A DNA stretch of 64,000 bases from JBAXXL01 sp037127915. Lineage in GTDB: Bacteria; Bacteroidota; Ignavibacteria; Kapaibacteriales; UBA2268. A program made the position numbers and the translations under genes. The stretch's first letter is position 1; every line of letters begins with the position of its first letter. The DNA lies in contig JBAXXL010000008.1 of NCBI GenBank assembly GCA_037127915.1, forward strand, positions 1-64,000, in the 5' to 3' direction. The notes beneath the pieces were generated by a model. The model was given only the letters and a program-made list of their open reading frames with translations, made no database searches and was not told the origin of the DNA. This document shows positions 9,526 through 18,351 of this stretch, in pieces.

Positions 9526-9554
9526 CCCACGCTAAAGCGTGGGGTTTATAATTA
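9526..9554. repeat. Palindromic repeat (REP-like), intergenic copy
   Basis: CCCACGC (9526-9532) pairs with GCGTGGG (9537-9543) around TAAA, followed by GTTTATAATT. The core resembles the palindrome at 55793-55822 (CCCCAYGCTWAAGC pattern), and the bases after the stem (GGGGTT-ATAATT) match that copy too, arguing for one repeat family. Only three T follow the stem, so it is a weak intrinsic terminator, although it might still help end the buk transcript. Confidence 0.6.
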
Positions 9555-9598
9555 GGTTTGATAGTAGATTAATTTATTAGAGATTTAGAATTATTTTT

Positions 9599-10204
9599 AT
9601 GGATTTTGAAATAGATTATAATAAAGTGCTCGCTCAAGATTTTTATTTGCAGGATACTGAATTAGTAGCAAGAAAGCTTATTGGTAAGGTGTTAGTCCGT
9701 GAAATCGAAGGTAATATTTTGTGCGGTGAAATTGTTGAGACTGAAGCATATATACCTTTTGGTGATGCCGCTAACCATTCGGCAAGAGGTAAAACCATTC
9801 GAAATGCCGCAATGCACGAAGATGGAGGTATATTATATGTCTATAAAATTTATGGTGTTCATCATTGTATAAATGTTGTTACTGAAGAATCAGGGTTAGG
9901 TTCGGCTGTTTTAATTCGCGCAATTAGACCTATAAAAGGAATAGAGTATATGCAAGCTCAACGCGGGAATTCAGAATTGATTGCATTATGCAACGGTCCG
10001 GGGAAATTGGCACTGGCCTTTTCTTTTAATAAAGACGACAATTATGCTGACATTACTCAACCGAAGCTATTTATCCAAACTAATAAAGATTATAGCAATG
10101 ATGATATAATAAATACTACTAGAATCGGAATCAAAATTGCGGCTGAATTGAATTTGAGATACTATCTAAAGGGATGCAAGTATGTTTCTCGGTATAAGAA
10201 ATAA
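9599..10204 (+). CDS. 3-methyladenine DNA glycosylase (AAG/MPG family)
   Basis: Excises alkylated and deaminated purines from DNA in base-excision repair. The 201-aa chain has the AAG fold markers: DTELVARKLIGKVLVRE, GEIVETEAY (the family's catalytic Glu and intercalating region), DAANHSARGKT, YGVHHCINVV, AVLIRAIRP and NGPGKLALAF. Length matches bacterial Mpg. It lies 94 nt after buk beyond the palindromic repeat and 23 nt before rimM, so it probably shares transcription with rimM and the ABC-F gene. Confidence 0.94.
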   Translation: MDFEIDYNKVLAQDFYLQDTELVARKLIGKVLVREIEGNILCGEIVETEAYIPFGDAANHSARGKTIRNAAMHEDGGILYVYKIYGVHHCINVVTEESGLGSAVLIRAIRPIKGIEYMQAQRGNSELIALCNGPGKLALAFSFNKDDNYADITQPKLFIQTNKDYSNDDIINTTRIGIKIAAELNLRYYLKGCKYVSRYKK

Positions 10205-10227
10205 ATAATATAAACAGAACGGTAAAA

Positions 10228-10737
10228 ATGATAATATATATTGGCACTATATTACAAATCAAAGGATTTAAGGGTGAAATGGTTATAGGCGATTTATTGT
10301 CAGACCTACCCCAATTAAAACCACAGACCAAAGTAAAAATTGGCTTTAGTGAACAGTTCGCAAAAGAATATACAATTATCAAATGGTTGTCAGTTAATAG
10401 AAATGCATCGATGAGACTTAAAGAAATCAACTCGGATAAAGAAGCCAAGGATTTAAAAGAACAAGGTATATTTATCGATGATACTATTTTAAAAACATTA
10501 GATCAAGGTTATATTTCCGTTGATGAATTAATTGGTTTTAAGGTTTATGATGATGATACAAACGAATATATCGGCGCAATTAGCGAAATTTGGGAAACAC
10601 CAACTAATAAATTGTGGCTGGTTTTAGACGAAAAGGGTACTGAAATAATAATACCTGTCATAGAACAGTTCGTCAAGAAAATAGATTATGCTAATAAAAC
10701 AGCAAGAATATTTGTAATGGAAGGATTAATAACTTAG
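10228..10737 (+). CDS. rimM: 16S rRNA maturation factor RimM
   Basis: Assists assembly of the 30S head with S19. Two domains are visible in 169 aa: the N-terminal RimM beta-barrel (IYIGTILQIKGFKGEMVIG) and a C-terminal PRC barrel (ISVDELIGFKVYDDDTNEYIG through IIIPVIEQFVKKIDYANKTARI). Unlike many bacteria it is not beside trmD/rplS/rpsP in this window. The ABC-F gene starts 11 nt downstream. Confidence 0.88.
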   Translation: MIIYIGTILQIKGFKGEMVIGDLLSDLPQLKPQTKVKIGFSEQFAKEYTIIKWLSVNRNASMRLKEINSDKEAKDLKEQGIFIDDTILKTLDQGYISVDELIGFKVYDDDTNEYIGAISEIWETPTNKLWLVLDEKGTEIIIPVIEQFVKKIDYANKTARIFVMEGLIT

Positions 10738-10748
10738 GTTTTTTATAT

Positions 10749-12686
10749 ATGTTGCACATCAATAATTTGTCTGTACATTTCAGTGGTAATTATCTATTCG
10801 ATAATATATCATTCACTATCAATCAAAATGATAGAGTCGCCTTGATAGGAAGAAATGGGACAGGGAAAACTACGCTTTTAAGAATTATTTCGAAAGAAAT
10901 GTTACCTGAATCAGGTCAAATAACACATCCTAAAGAATATACAATTGGATATCTCCCGCAGGAAATGATAATAGAATCAGAAAAAACTTTATTTAATGAA
11001 ATCAAAGAATCATTAACAGAGATTCATGAGCTACATCAATCTATTGAACGGATATCGAACGAATTGGAAACAAGAAGCGATTACGAAACTATAGAATATC
11101 ACAAGTTAGCCGAAAAGTTAGCCCATGATAATGAACGGTTTCACATCTTGGGAGGCAATTCAATTGAAGCAGAAATTGAAAAGACAGTCAAAGGATTAGG
11201 ATTTTCAAGTGAAGATCTGACTCGGAGAATCAATGAATTTTCCGGCGGGTGGAAAATGAGGGTTGAGCTGGCAAAGATTCTTCTCCAGAAACCCGATATT
11301 TTGCTCTTGGATGAGCCTACAAACCATTTGGACATACAATCTATATTATGGGTGGAAACGTTCTTAAAAAACTATTTCGGAGCAGTTCTGTTGGTTTCTC
11401 ATGATAAGAAATTCCTTGACAACATCACAAATCGAACAGTTGAGTTAAGCCAAGGGAAAATTTTCGATATGCGCTTACCTTATTCGTTATTTATCGAAGC
11501 AAGGCAACAGCAAAAAGAACAATTATTATCAGCGTATAAGAATCAACAAAGAGATATAGCGCAAACAGAACGCTTTATAGAGCGGTTCCGTTCCAAATCA
11601 ACTTTAGCAACCCGTGTACAATCAAGAGTTAAGGCTTTAGAAAAAATTGAACGAATTGAACTGGAAGATGATGACATTTCGTCTATGAAAATTCGCTTTC
11701 CTGAGCCACCGAGGGCAGGAAGAACAATAATCGAGGCTAAAGGATTATCCAAAACTTATACTACTAAGCTTGTTTTGGATAATATCGATTTTGCGATAGA
11801 AAGAGAAGAAAAAGTAGCCTTTGTAGGAAAAAACGGTGAAGGTAAAACAACACTTTCAAGAATATTAGCCGGTGTCGAATCTTACGATGGTGAAGTTAAT
11901 GTTGGCCACAACGTTGCTATCAGTTATTTCTCGCAAAATACAGCCGATGAATTAAATCCAAATAAAACAGTATTTCAAACTATTGATGATTCTGCTATAA
12001 ACGAAATGAGAACCAAAGTTAGGAATATATTAGGAGCCTTTCTTTTCAGCGGAGATGCTCAAGAAAAGAGAGTTAAGGTTTTATCCGGTGGTGAGAAATC
12101 AAGATTAGCACTTGCAAAACTCATTTTACAACCTGCAAATCTATTAATACTTGACGAACCGACCAACCATTTGGATATGATTTCAAAAGATGTTTTAAAA
12201 CAAGCCTTATTGAATTATAAAGGTGCTTTAATAATTGTTTCACATGATAGAGATTTTTTAGATGGCTTGGTCACCAAAACAGTTGAATTTAATAATCGGA
12301 AAACCAAAGAATACCTTGGTGGAATATATAATTATCTTTTAAGATATGATGAAAATTTAGCTACGGAGAGTATTGCAAATAGAGCAGATTCCGACAAAAC
12401 AGATGAAAAGACTGAAGGGAAAATGTCATGGGAAAAGCGGAAGGACCTTAATAGAAAAATCGAAAAAGTAAAAAAAGATATATCAAATTGTGAAAACGAA
12501 ATAATGGAAATAGAATCGCGAATTGAAGAATTGGAAAAATTCTTCAGTACTCCGGATTTTTACAACTCGGCCGAAGCTGAAAAATACAACTCTGAATACA
12601 ATACCACGAAATCCAAACTCGATGAGCATATTGAGAGATGGGAAAATTTGGAAAACGAATTAACGTTGATGAATAGCTATGAATAG
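10749..12686 (+). CDS. ABC-F family ATP-binding protein (Uup/YheS-like)
   Basis: A soluble twin-ATPase with no membrane segments, of the class acting on ribosomes. Walker A motifs are GRNGTGKTT (about residue 35) and GKNGEGKTT (about 360). Signature motifs are FSGGWKMR and LSGGEKSR, and Walker B motifs are ILLLDEPTNHLD and LLILDEPTNHLD. A linker helix region rich in RFRSKSTLATRVQSR lies between the halves, and a charged coiled coil occupies about residues 555-645, as in Uup-type members. Its last 8 bases overlap the start of the LD-carboxypeptidase gene, so the two are translationally coupled. Confidence 0.93.
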   Translation: MLHINNLSVHFSGNYLFDNISFTINQNDRVALIGRNGTGKTTLLRIISKEMLPESGQITHPKEYTIGYLPQEMIIESEKTLFNEIKESLTEIHELHQSIERISNELETRSDYETIEYHKLAEKLAHDNERFHILGGNSIEAEIEKTVKGLGFSSEDLTRRINEFSGGWKMRVELAKILLQKPDILLLDEPTNHLDIQSILWVETFLKNYFGAVLLVSHDKKFLDNITNRTVELSQGKIFDMRLPYSLFIEARQQQKEQLLSAYKNQQRDIAQTERFIERFRSKSTLATRVQSRVKALEKIERIELEDDDISSMKIRFPEPPRAGRTIIEAKGLSKTYTTKLVLDNIDFAIEREEKVAFVGKNGEGKTTLSRILAGVESYDGEVNVGHNVAISYFSQNTADELNPNKTVFQTIDDSAINEMRTKVRNILGAFLFSGDAQEKRVKVLSGGEKSRLALAKLILQPANLLILDEPTNHLDMISKDVLKQALLNYKGALIIVSHDRDFLDGLVTKTVEFNNRKTKEYLGGIYNYLLRYDENLATESIANRADSDKTDEKTEGKMSWEKRKDLNRKIEKVKKDISNCENEIMEIESRIEELEKFFSTPDFYNSAEAEKYNSEYNTTKSKLDEHIERWENLENELTLMNSYE

Positions 12687-13737
12687 AAGAGATTTAATCA
12701 AGGGCATAGTGGCCGCCACCGCCGCTATTAAAATTGCAAATATGAGTAATAATCTTACCGCAAAAGATTTATTGCCAACGAAAAACATGATTAAGCCGAA
12801 TGCCTTAAAAATAGCTGATAAGGTAGGAATAATAGCCCCAGGAACAAACGTAATGGATCCTGACGACATCAGTAAAGCTACAGAGGTAATTAAATGGCTT
12901 GGTTTAGTTCCGGTTTTTGGTGAAGGTCTTCTTGACCAAATCGGATATAAAACACGAAAGGCAGAGCTAAGGGCTAACGATTTTAATAAAATGTTCGCAG
13001 ATCAGAGTATCAAAGCGGTATTTTGCGTCAGAGGTGGTTATGGATCAGGACAAATTCTGAAATATATTGATTTTGATATTGTTAAAAAGAATCCCAAAAT
13101 CTTTCTCGGCTATAGCGATATTACCGATATACATTTGGCAATCAACCGCTTTACCGGTTTAATTACTTTTCATGGTCCTGTTTTACTTTCTGCTTATACA
13201 AATTTTACTGCTAATGCTTTAAAACCCATAATCTTTGGTGAAGCACAATATCCATTAGTTTTAACAAATCCTGATGGATTGTCCGGTATTAGAAAAGTTT
13301 TTCCAATGCGGACAATCAAAGAAGGAAAAGCAACAGGCAAGTTAATTGGTGGAAACTTGTCGATGGTGGCTTCAATGATGGGTACAAAATATGAAATTGA
13401 AACTAAAGATAAAATTTTGTTTTTAGAAGATGTTGGTGAGGCTCCATTTAGAATTGATAGAATGTTAGGACAATTGTCGATTGCCGGAAAATTTGATAAA
13501 GTAAAAGGTATAGTTTTTGGGAAATGCGAAGGTTGTGAAGGTGACGAATCAACTTGGGATGCCTCGCTTGGTGAAGTGTTGGATTATTATTTCAAACCTT
13601 TAGATATTCCTATTTTTTATGGATTATTATTCGGGCATAGTTCAAATCAATTAACAATCCCAATTAATATTCAGGCAGAGCTTGACTCTATAAATCAAAC
13701 ATTAACATTGCTCGAATCCCCTGTAGAAATAATATAG
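12679..13737 (+). CDS. S66 family LD-carboxypeptidase with twin-arginine-like signal
   Basis: Cleaves the terminal D-residue from murein tetrapeptides (LdcA) or, in MccF relatives, an acyl-nucleotide antibiotic. The Ser-Glu-His triad is intact: Ser146 in GYSDIT, Glu250 in FLEDVGE, and His320 in LFGHSSNQ. RGGYGSGQ near residue 118 is the conserved turn. The N-terminus NRRDLIKG followed by an Ala-rich stretch looks like a Tat signal, which implies an exported enzyme, while classic LdcA is cytoplasmic. It overlaps the upstream ABC-F gene by 8 nt; the M20 gene follows after 10 nt. Confidence 0.9.
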   Translation: MNRRDLIKGIVAATAAIKIANMSNNLTAKDLLPTKNMIKPNALKIADKVGIIAPGTNVMDPDDISKATEVIKWLGLVPVFGEGLLDQIGYKTRKAELRANDFNKMFADQSIKAVFCVRGGYGSGQILKYIDFDIVKKNPKIFLGYSDITDIHLAINRFTGLITFHGPVLLSAYTNFTANALKPIIFGEAQYPLVLTNPDGLSGIRKVFPMRTIKEGKATGKLIGGNLSMVASMMGTKYEIETKDKILFLEDVGEAPFRIDRMLGQLSIAGKFDKVKGIVFGKCEGCEGDESTWDASLGEVLDYYFKPLDIPIFYGLLFGHSSNQLTIPINIQAELDSINQTLTLLESPVEII

Positions 13738-13747
13738 GCATAATATA

Positions 13748-14851
13748 ATGGAAATCAATTCTTTTGAATTGTTTAGAATGAAAGATGAATTAAATGCCTT
13801 AGCAGAAAAATCAGAAATGGAATATCATACCAGTGATTACATTCTGAGAGAATTAAACAATTTATCCAATGCCAAGGTACTTGAAGTAGAAAATTCCTGT
13901 AGTCTTTTAGCCATATTTCAGACTGGCAGAATAGGGAAGACCGTTCTTTTACGAGCTGATATTGATGCTATTCTATTCGATGGCGATTACCGTCATCTTT
14001 GTGGACATGATGGGCATACAGCTGTTTTATTATCGTTAGCGAAAGTTATTGATTCTGTAATTAATAAAATGAATGGTACTGTGATATTGTTATTCCAAGC
14101 GGCAGAAGAAACCGGTAAGGGGGCTTATGAAGTTGTTTCTTCAGGTATTTTGAAAGATTTTACCATTGACTATTTCTTCGCTATGCATAATTTGCCAGGA
14201 TTTCCGCTCAATTCAGTGGTTATTTCCAATGGAATTTTCGCAAAAGCATCGTCGGGTATTAAGATTAATTTAATAGGACAAACATCCCACGCGGCTAATC
14301 CAGCCAATGGCTACCCGATGGATTATTATATAATAAATATTATCAATCAAATGCACAAATTAGCAGAACAATTAAGTACAAATCCAAACGATCTGCTGTT
14401 AACACTAACACATATTAATTTCGGTAAACCAAACTTCGGTACAATATTGAATGAAGCTGTGATATATGGAGTTATTAGAAGTACTCGCCAGAGCGATATC
14501 GAAAGCTATAAAGAGATTTTACGTGAAGATTTATCTACAATATTATCCGAAAGTTCAATAAAATCTTATTTAGAATTTCACGAAGAATTCCCAGTTACAG
14601 AAAATTCCGCGAAATGCGTTGATATAATTAAAGAAGCGGTAAGATTACCTATCGTCGAACTTTCCGAGCCATTTTCGTGGTCAGAAGACTTCGGACATTT
14701 TTCCAAAATAGGGGATATCTGTCTTTTTGGTTTGGGTATTGGTGAGAATGCCTCGGCATTACATACAGCTGGATATGCTTATACTAAAGAATGCCTCACA
14801 ACTGCAGTCGAGACATTCTATTTCATTCTATTTAAAACAAATCGTATATAA
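13748..14851 (+). CDS. M20 family metal-dependent amidohydrolase/peptidase
   Basis: A di-metal amidohydrolase of the HipO/AbgA-like branch, which cleaves N-acyl amino acids or similar amides. Ligand motifs are visible: LCGHDGHTAV, AAEETGKGA (catalytic Glu pair) and AMHNLPG. The dimerisation-domain motif GQTSHAANPANG also fits. The 367-aa length is normal and no signal peptide is seen. It is 10 nt downstream of the LD-carboxypeptidase, which suggests, as inference only, a role in handling peptidoglycan or peptide fragments. It is convergent with the next gene, 2 nt apart. Confidence 0.88.
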   Translation: MEINSFELFRMKDELNALAEKSEMEYHTSDYILRELNNLSNAKVLEVENSCSLLAIFQTGRIGKTVLLRADIDAILFDGDYRHLCGHDGHTAVLLSLAKVIDSVINKMNGTVILLFQAAEETGKGAYEVVSSGILKDFTIDYFFAMHNLPGFPLNSVVISNGIFAKASSGIKINLIGQTSHAANPANGYPMDYYIINIINQMHKLAEQLSTNPNDLLLTLTHINFGKPNFGTILNEAVIYGVIRSTRQSDIESYKEILREDLSTILSESSIKSYLEFHEEFPVTENSAKCVDIIKEAVRLPIVELSEPFSWSEDFGHFSKIGDICLFGLGIGENASALHTAGYAYTKECLTTAVETFYFILFKTNRI

Positions 14852-14853
14852 GT

Positions 14854-15492
14854 TTATAATTCTTTATAAAAGAAATACTCTTGTCCTTCATAAACATACA
14901 TAATTTGCCAAGGAATAAAATTACGGAGTTTAAATTCGTAATGAATTCCAATTTTAGAAATAAATTTTTCTGAATTTATTGGATAAAGAGAATTTACTTC
15001 TTTCTTGTTATTGTTTTGGTTTCTAAATGTTGCGATTAAACTTAGTGAGTCTTGAACATTAATCACAATCGAGTCTTTTTTATTTATTGAATAATATGTA
15101 CCACAATATTTATTCAAGTCTTTAAGTGTTTCATTATCAAATTTATATATTTTAATCAGTGCGTTCATCCCATCAATTGGTCCGCCACCTTCATAATATG
15201 TTGTTTTTTTTATCGTTTGAATATCTATCTCAAGTTTTTCAGAATAGTAATAATAATAAAAGTCTTGATTGGTTAAAGCAAAGTTATTTGCTTCCAATTC
15301 TTTGATATCCAACTCAGGTGATGTCAGGAAACACTTTTTTGTTAACGAATCTTTATCAACAACTTTGAAAAATAGTATTTCAGTTTTTTCTGGTCCAAAA
15401 AATAATCCAAAATAATCATAAGCTTTAGAATTACTTGATGTAAACACCATTAATAAATTGATAAATATAATAAATAAGATTTTATAATTCAT
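14854..15492 (-). CDS. Secreted protein of unknown function
   Basis: No family recognised. The 212-aa chain has a hydrophobic N-terminal signal (about residues 4-24, ending near SSNSKA) followed by a soluble region rich in Lys, Asp and Tyr, with no further membrane segment. Its ATG overlaps the argD stop by 11 nt, so translation is probably coupled to argD, although a functional link is not obvious. Its stop nearly abuts the convergent M20 gene. Confidence 0.6.
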   Translation of the reverse strand: MNYKILFIIFINLLMVFTSSNSKAYDYFGLFFGPEKTEILFFKVVDKDSLTKKCFLTSPELDIKELEANNFALTNQDFYYYYYSEKLEIDIQTIKKTTYYEGGGPIDGMNALIKIYKFDNETLKDLNKYCGTYYSINKKDSIVINVQDSLSLIATFRNQNNNKKEVNSLYPINSEKFISKIGIHYEFKLRNFIPWQIMYVYEGQEYFFYKEL

Positions 15493-16660
15493 GTAATACC
15501 TCTTCCAGTTTTTCTAAGAAAATTTCTATTTCTTGGTAAGAAACATTAAGTGGTGGCAAAATTCTCACCACATTATCCGACGATTTACAAACTAAAACCT
15601 TGTGATTAAACAATGAATCAACTACATCGGGTGCAAGAATTTCATTAAACTTTATACCAACCATAAGTCCCAAACCGCGTATTTCTGATATATTAGGATA
15701 TTTTGATTTTAAGTCATTCAATTTTTGAGATAAGTATTCACCTTTGGCTTTTACATCATCAAGGAATTGATTACTAATAAAATCCAAAACAGCTAATCCT
15801 GCGGCGCAGGCAATAGGGTTACCGCCAAAAGTGGTTCCGTGTTGACCGTATTGCCATGTAGAAGAAACTTTCTCGGAACATATAATTGCTCCAAGCGGTA
15901 AACCACCACCAAGAGCTTTGGCAGATAATATGATATCAGGTTGTAAATTGAAATTCTGATATGCAAAGTACCTTCCAGTTCTTCCAATACCTGTTTGGAT
16001 TTCGTCAACAATTATTAAAAAATCATATTTAGCTTTTAAATTGATTAAACTGTTTAAAAATTCAACGGGCATTGTTCTTATTCCGCCTTCGCCTTGGATG
16101 ACTTCGAACAAAACTGCGGCAGTATCTTCATTAATTATTTCTTCGATATTATCGTTAGCATCAACAATTTTGCAATTTTCTAAAAAAGGATACATATTTT
16201 TTTTATACGATTCTTGTTCCATCAACGAGAGTGCACCATAAGTACGGCCATGGAAACCGCCCTTAATGGCTATTATTGTGTTTTTGCCTTGAGTATTAGC
16301 CCAAGCTCGCGAAAGTTTAATAGCGGCTTCTGTGGACTCTGTTCCTGAATTTGAAAAATATACCTTGGATAAGCCCGTAATAGAAATTAATTTTTCAGCT
16401 AATTTAATCTGAGGTTCTTGATGAAAAAAATTGGAAACGTGAAGGTATTTAGAGAGTTGATTTTCAATTGCTTTAATAACAACATGATGACGGTTGCCAA
16501 GTGTGTTTACAGCTATCCCTGAAAGGAAATCAAGATATTGATTACCATAATCATCATACAAATAAGTGCCTTCAGCCTTCTTTAGTATAAAAGGTTTTTT
16601 TGAATATATATTATAAATAAATTCAGCGTCTTTTTCAATCATATCATTAGTTTTGTTCAT
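15482..16660 (-). CDS. argD: Acetylornithine aminotransferase family (class III, PLP)
   Basis: A class-III aminotransferase that converts N-acetylglutamate semialdehyde to N-acetylornithine in arginine synthesis, possibly also acting in lysine synthesis. Motifs: FLSGIAVNTLGNRH, SNSGTESTEAAIKLSR (about 103-118, PLP phosphate), GFHGRTYGALS (about 136), IVDEIQTGIGRTG (about 217), and the PLP lysine 248 in LSAKALGGGLP. Length 392 aa is normal. No other arginine genes are nearby, so ornithine or GABA specificity cannot be excluded. A secreted protein gene overlaps its 3' end. Confidence 0.88.
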   Translation of the reverse strand: MNKTNDMIEKDAEFIYNIYSKKPFILKKAEGTYLYDDYGNQYLDFLSGIAVNTLGNRHHVVIKAIENQLSKYLHVSNFFHQEPQIKLAEKLISITGLSKVYFSNSGTESTEAAIKLSRAWANTQGKNTIIAIKGGFHGRTYGALSLMEQESYKKNMYPFLENCKIVDANDNIEEIINEDTAAVLFEVIQGEGGIRTMPVEFLNSLINLKAKYDFLIIVDEIQTGIGRTGRYFAYQNFNLQPDIILSAKALGGGLPLGAIICSEKVSSTWQYGQHGTTFGGNPIACAAGLAVLDFISNQFLDDVKAKGEYLSQKLNDLKSKYPNISEIRGLGLMVGIKFNEILAPDVVDSLFNHKVLVCKSSDNVVRILPPLNVSYQEIEIFLEKLEEVLHEL

Positions 16661-16796
16661 AATGTATATACGAATAAATTGGAGTAAATGTTTTTATCAT
16701 CTGAAAATTAACTTATACAGAAATAAGGTTATCATTAATAGAGGAATAATCGATTTGTGTATCAAAAATTCCTCAAATAATCGGATGAAAATTAAG

Positions 16797-16871
16797 TGAA
16801 CTCTACGGGATTCGAACCAGCGACCTCCACGATGTCAACGTGGCGCTCTAAACCAACTGAGCTAAGAGTCC
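16797..16871 (-). tRNA. tRNA-Val (anticodon GAC)
   Basis: A 75-nt cloverleaf on the minus strand. Acceptor GGACTCT pairs with AGAGTTC (one G-U), discriminator A. The anticodon stem CCACG/CGTGG encloses loop TTGACAT, giving anticodon GAC. The D arm AGCTCAGTTGGTT and T arm GGTTCGAATCC are standard. CCA is not encoded. It lies 59 nt after the HisA-like gene. Confidence 0.95.
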
Positions 16872-16930
16872 AAAAAGAACAAGTGCAAAATTAAATAAAA
16901 TCCCAAACATAACCAAAGGTTGTGTTAGTT

Positions 16931-17680
16931 TTAAACCTCTAATTGCGATTCTATCATACGCCAAATCTTTTGGCAAGGGAATATGTTTTCGTATAAAGCA
17001 CTACCAAGCATTGCTGAATCAATCCCGTATTTAGTAATCAAATTCATACTTCTGAGTATCTTAGAGCTACGGATTCCTTCAATTAATGTAATACGGATTT
17101 GCAATCGATTTGAAATTAAAATTAAAGAATTTATGTCCCAACTTTTCTTTTCTGATATAATTTCTTGATTCCCGTAAAGCAATCTATTAATTCCAAGAGA
17201 TTTCGCTTGAGCAACAAAGTATTCTATCGTATATTTCTTTAACATTTCGGTTTGATATAATTTTTCATCAGATTCAATAGCCATTGCGGCAATTCTTGAA
17301 GGAGTAAATTGATTGACTAATAACTTCATTTCTTCTGGTTTTTCGATAATAGCCTCATCAACAAACACGCGAAATATTCCGTGCGAAAGTAAAAACTCTA
17401 TTTGTTCAGTAGAATCAAATTTGGAAACTAATTGAATCGGAATATCGATACTATTAGCCATTTCAAGGATGGCTTTTAGATTCTTGGTGTTATCATTACC
17501 TTCATACGAATCAATATCCCATACAATTAAGGATTTTGAATTCTCCTTCCGCAGAAGTTTACACATTGCGATAGGGTCTTTTTTAAGTTGTTCATAAAAA
17601 TGTCTCATACTTTCATCGGCTATAATCACTTCGATAATATGACCATTTCTAAATTTTAATGATGGAAACACTAAAAACAT
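16931..17680 (-). CDS. HisA/HisF-like TIM-barrel protein lacking the catalytic residues
   Basis: The 249-aa chain follows the HisA pattern from end to end: FPSLKFRNGHIIEVI (start strand), DPIAMCKLL, WDIDSYEGNDN, a stretch at 82-90, GIFRVFVDEAII, and a late GIDSAMLGSALYE resembling the final phosphate-loop strand. However, the first-strand catalytic Asp is Lys9, the GGGIR phosphate/substrate loop is replaced by VSKFDS (about 85-90), and the second TDIxxDG motif reads YGNQE. I infer a pseudoenzyme or a barrel with a new function, not a histidine-pathway isomerase. It begins 9 nt after ruvA, so the pair is probably cotranscribed. Confidence 0.65.
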   Translation of the reverse strand: MFLVFPSLKFRNGHIIEVIIADESMRHFYEQLKKDPIAMCKLLRKENSKSLIVWDIDSYEGNDNTKNLKAILEMANSIDIPIQLVSKFDSTEQIEFLLSHGIFRVFVDEAIIEKPEEMKLLVNQFTPSRIAAMAIESDEKLYQTEMLKKYTIEYFVAQAKSLGINRLLYGNQEIISEKKSWDINSLILISNRLQIRITLIEGIRSSKILRSMNLITKYGIDSAMLGSALYENIFPCQKIWRMIESQLEV

Positions 17681-17689
17681 TTTAAATAC

Positions 17690-18286
17690 CTAAGATATAG
17701 CATTTTTTAAAGCGATTTTAATCAATCGTTCTAATTTAATTTCTTCCGGCGCAATTTCTTTAATTGCCAAATCAACTGATTTTTCGGCCTTTGCTTTATT
17801 ATAACCCAGCGATATTAGTGCAGAGACGGCTTCACTAGCCACGCCCAGCTTGTTAAATGAACCTGAACTAGTAGTAAAATCAACATCTTTGAATTTATCT
17901 CTAAGTTCAACTACAATTCGTTCAGCCGTTTTTGGTCCAATACCCGGTAATCTGCTCAAAGCTTTGTGGTTTGATGTAACGATGAACTCAACCAATTCCT
18001 GAGGATTCACTGCTGATAATATTCCAATAGCTGTTTTTGGTCCGATTTTAGAAACCTTAATTAATTGTAGAAAAGCATTTTTCTCAATTTTATCGCTAAA
18101 ACCAAATAAATCCAGAGAATCTTCTTTTACAGAAAGATATGTAAATAATCTTACTGGATTGTCCAACGAAGGGAGGTTTTCGGCTGTATATACAGAAATA
18201 AAAATATGAAAACCCACACCGTTACAATCAATGATTACATCGTTTGAACTTTTGTCAATTAAAATTCCGTTAATAATTGAAATCAT
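17690..18286 (-). CDS. ruvA: Holliday junction branch-migration protein RuvA
   Basis: The DNA-binding tetramer of the RuvAB branch-migration complex in recombination repair. The 198-aa protein shows the N-terminal OB fold (MISIINGILIDKSSNDVIID, VRLFTYLSVKEDSLDLFGF), two helix-hairpin-helix motifs (ISKIGPKTAIGIL as VSKIGPKTAIGIL and LSRLPGIGPKTAERIVVELRDK), and the C-terminal RuvB-binding domain (VSALISLGYNKAKAEKSV). Length is typical. A terminator hairpin lies just upstream and the HisA-like gene just downstream; ruvB and ruvC are not in the window. Confidence 0.96.
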   Translation of the reverse strand: MISIINGILIDKSSNDVIIDCNGVGFHIFISVYTAENLPSLDNPVRLFTYLSVKEDSLDLFGFSDKIEKNAFLQLIKVSKIGPKTAIGILSAVNPQELVEFIVTSNHKALSRLPGIGPKTAERIVVELRDKFKDVDFTTSSGSFNKLGVASEAVSALISLGYNKAKAEKSVDLAIKEIAPEEIKLERLIKIALKNAIS

Positions 18287-18302
18287 TAATTTACCATAAT
18301 AT

Positions 18303-18344
18303 AAAAAAAAGAAAAAAAATCCTCTCTTAACAAAAAGAGAGGAT
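18303..18344 (-). terminator. Rho-independent terminator downstream of the T9SS gene
   Basis: ATCCTCTCTT (18319-18328) pairs with AAGAGAGGAT (18335-18344). On the minus strand the stem is followed by a long T-run (A-rich 18303-18318 on plus). It separates the secreted-protein gene from ruvA. Confidence 0.88.
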
Positions 18345-18351
18345 TTGTCAA

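Noticed and set aside
9526..9554. Intrinsic terminator of buk
   Set aside because: Only three T follow the stem, and the same stem family also sits inside a coding gene, so a repeat element explains it better; a terminator role is not excluded.
10131..10448. 105-aa minus-strand frame spanning the end of the glycosylase and rimM
   Set aside because: Overlaps two recognised genes and has no recognisable features.
16931..17680. Functional HisA isomerase
   Set aside because: The catalytic Asp residues and phosphate loop are replaced; there are no histidine genes nearby.
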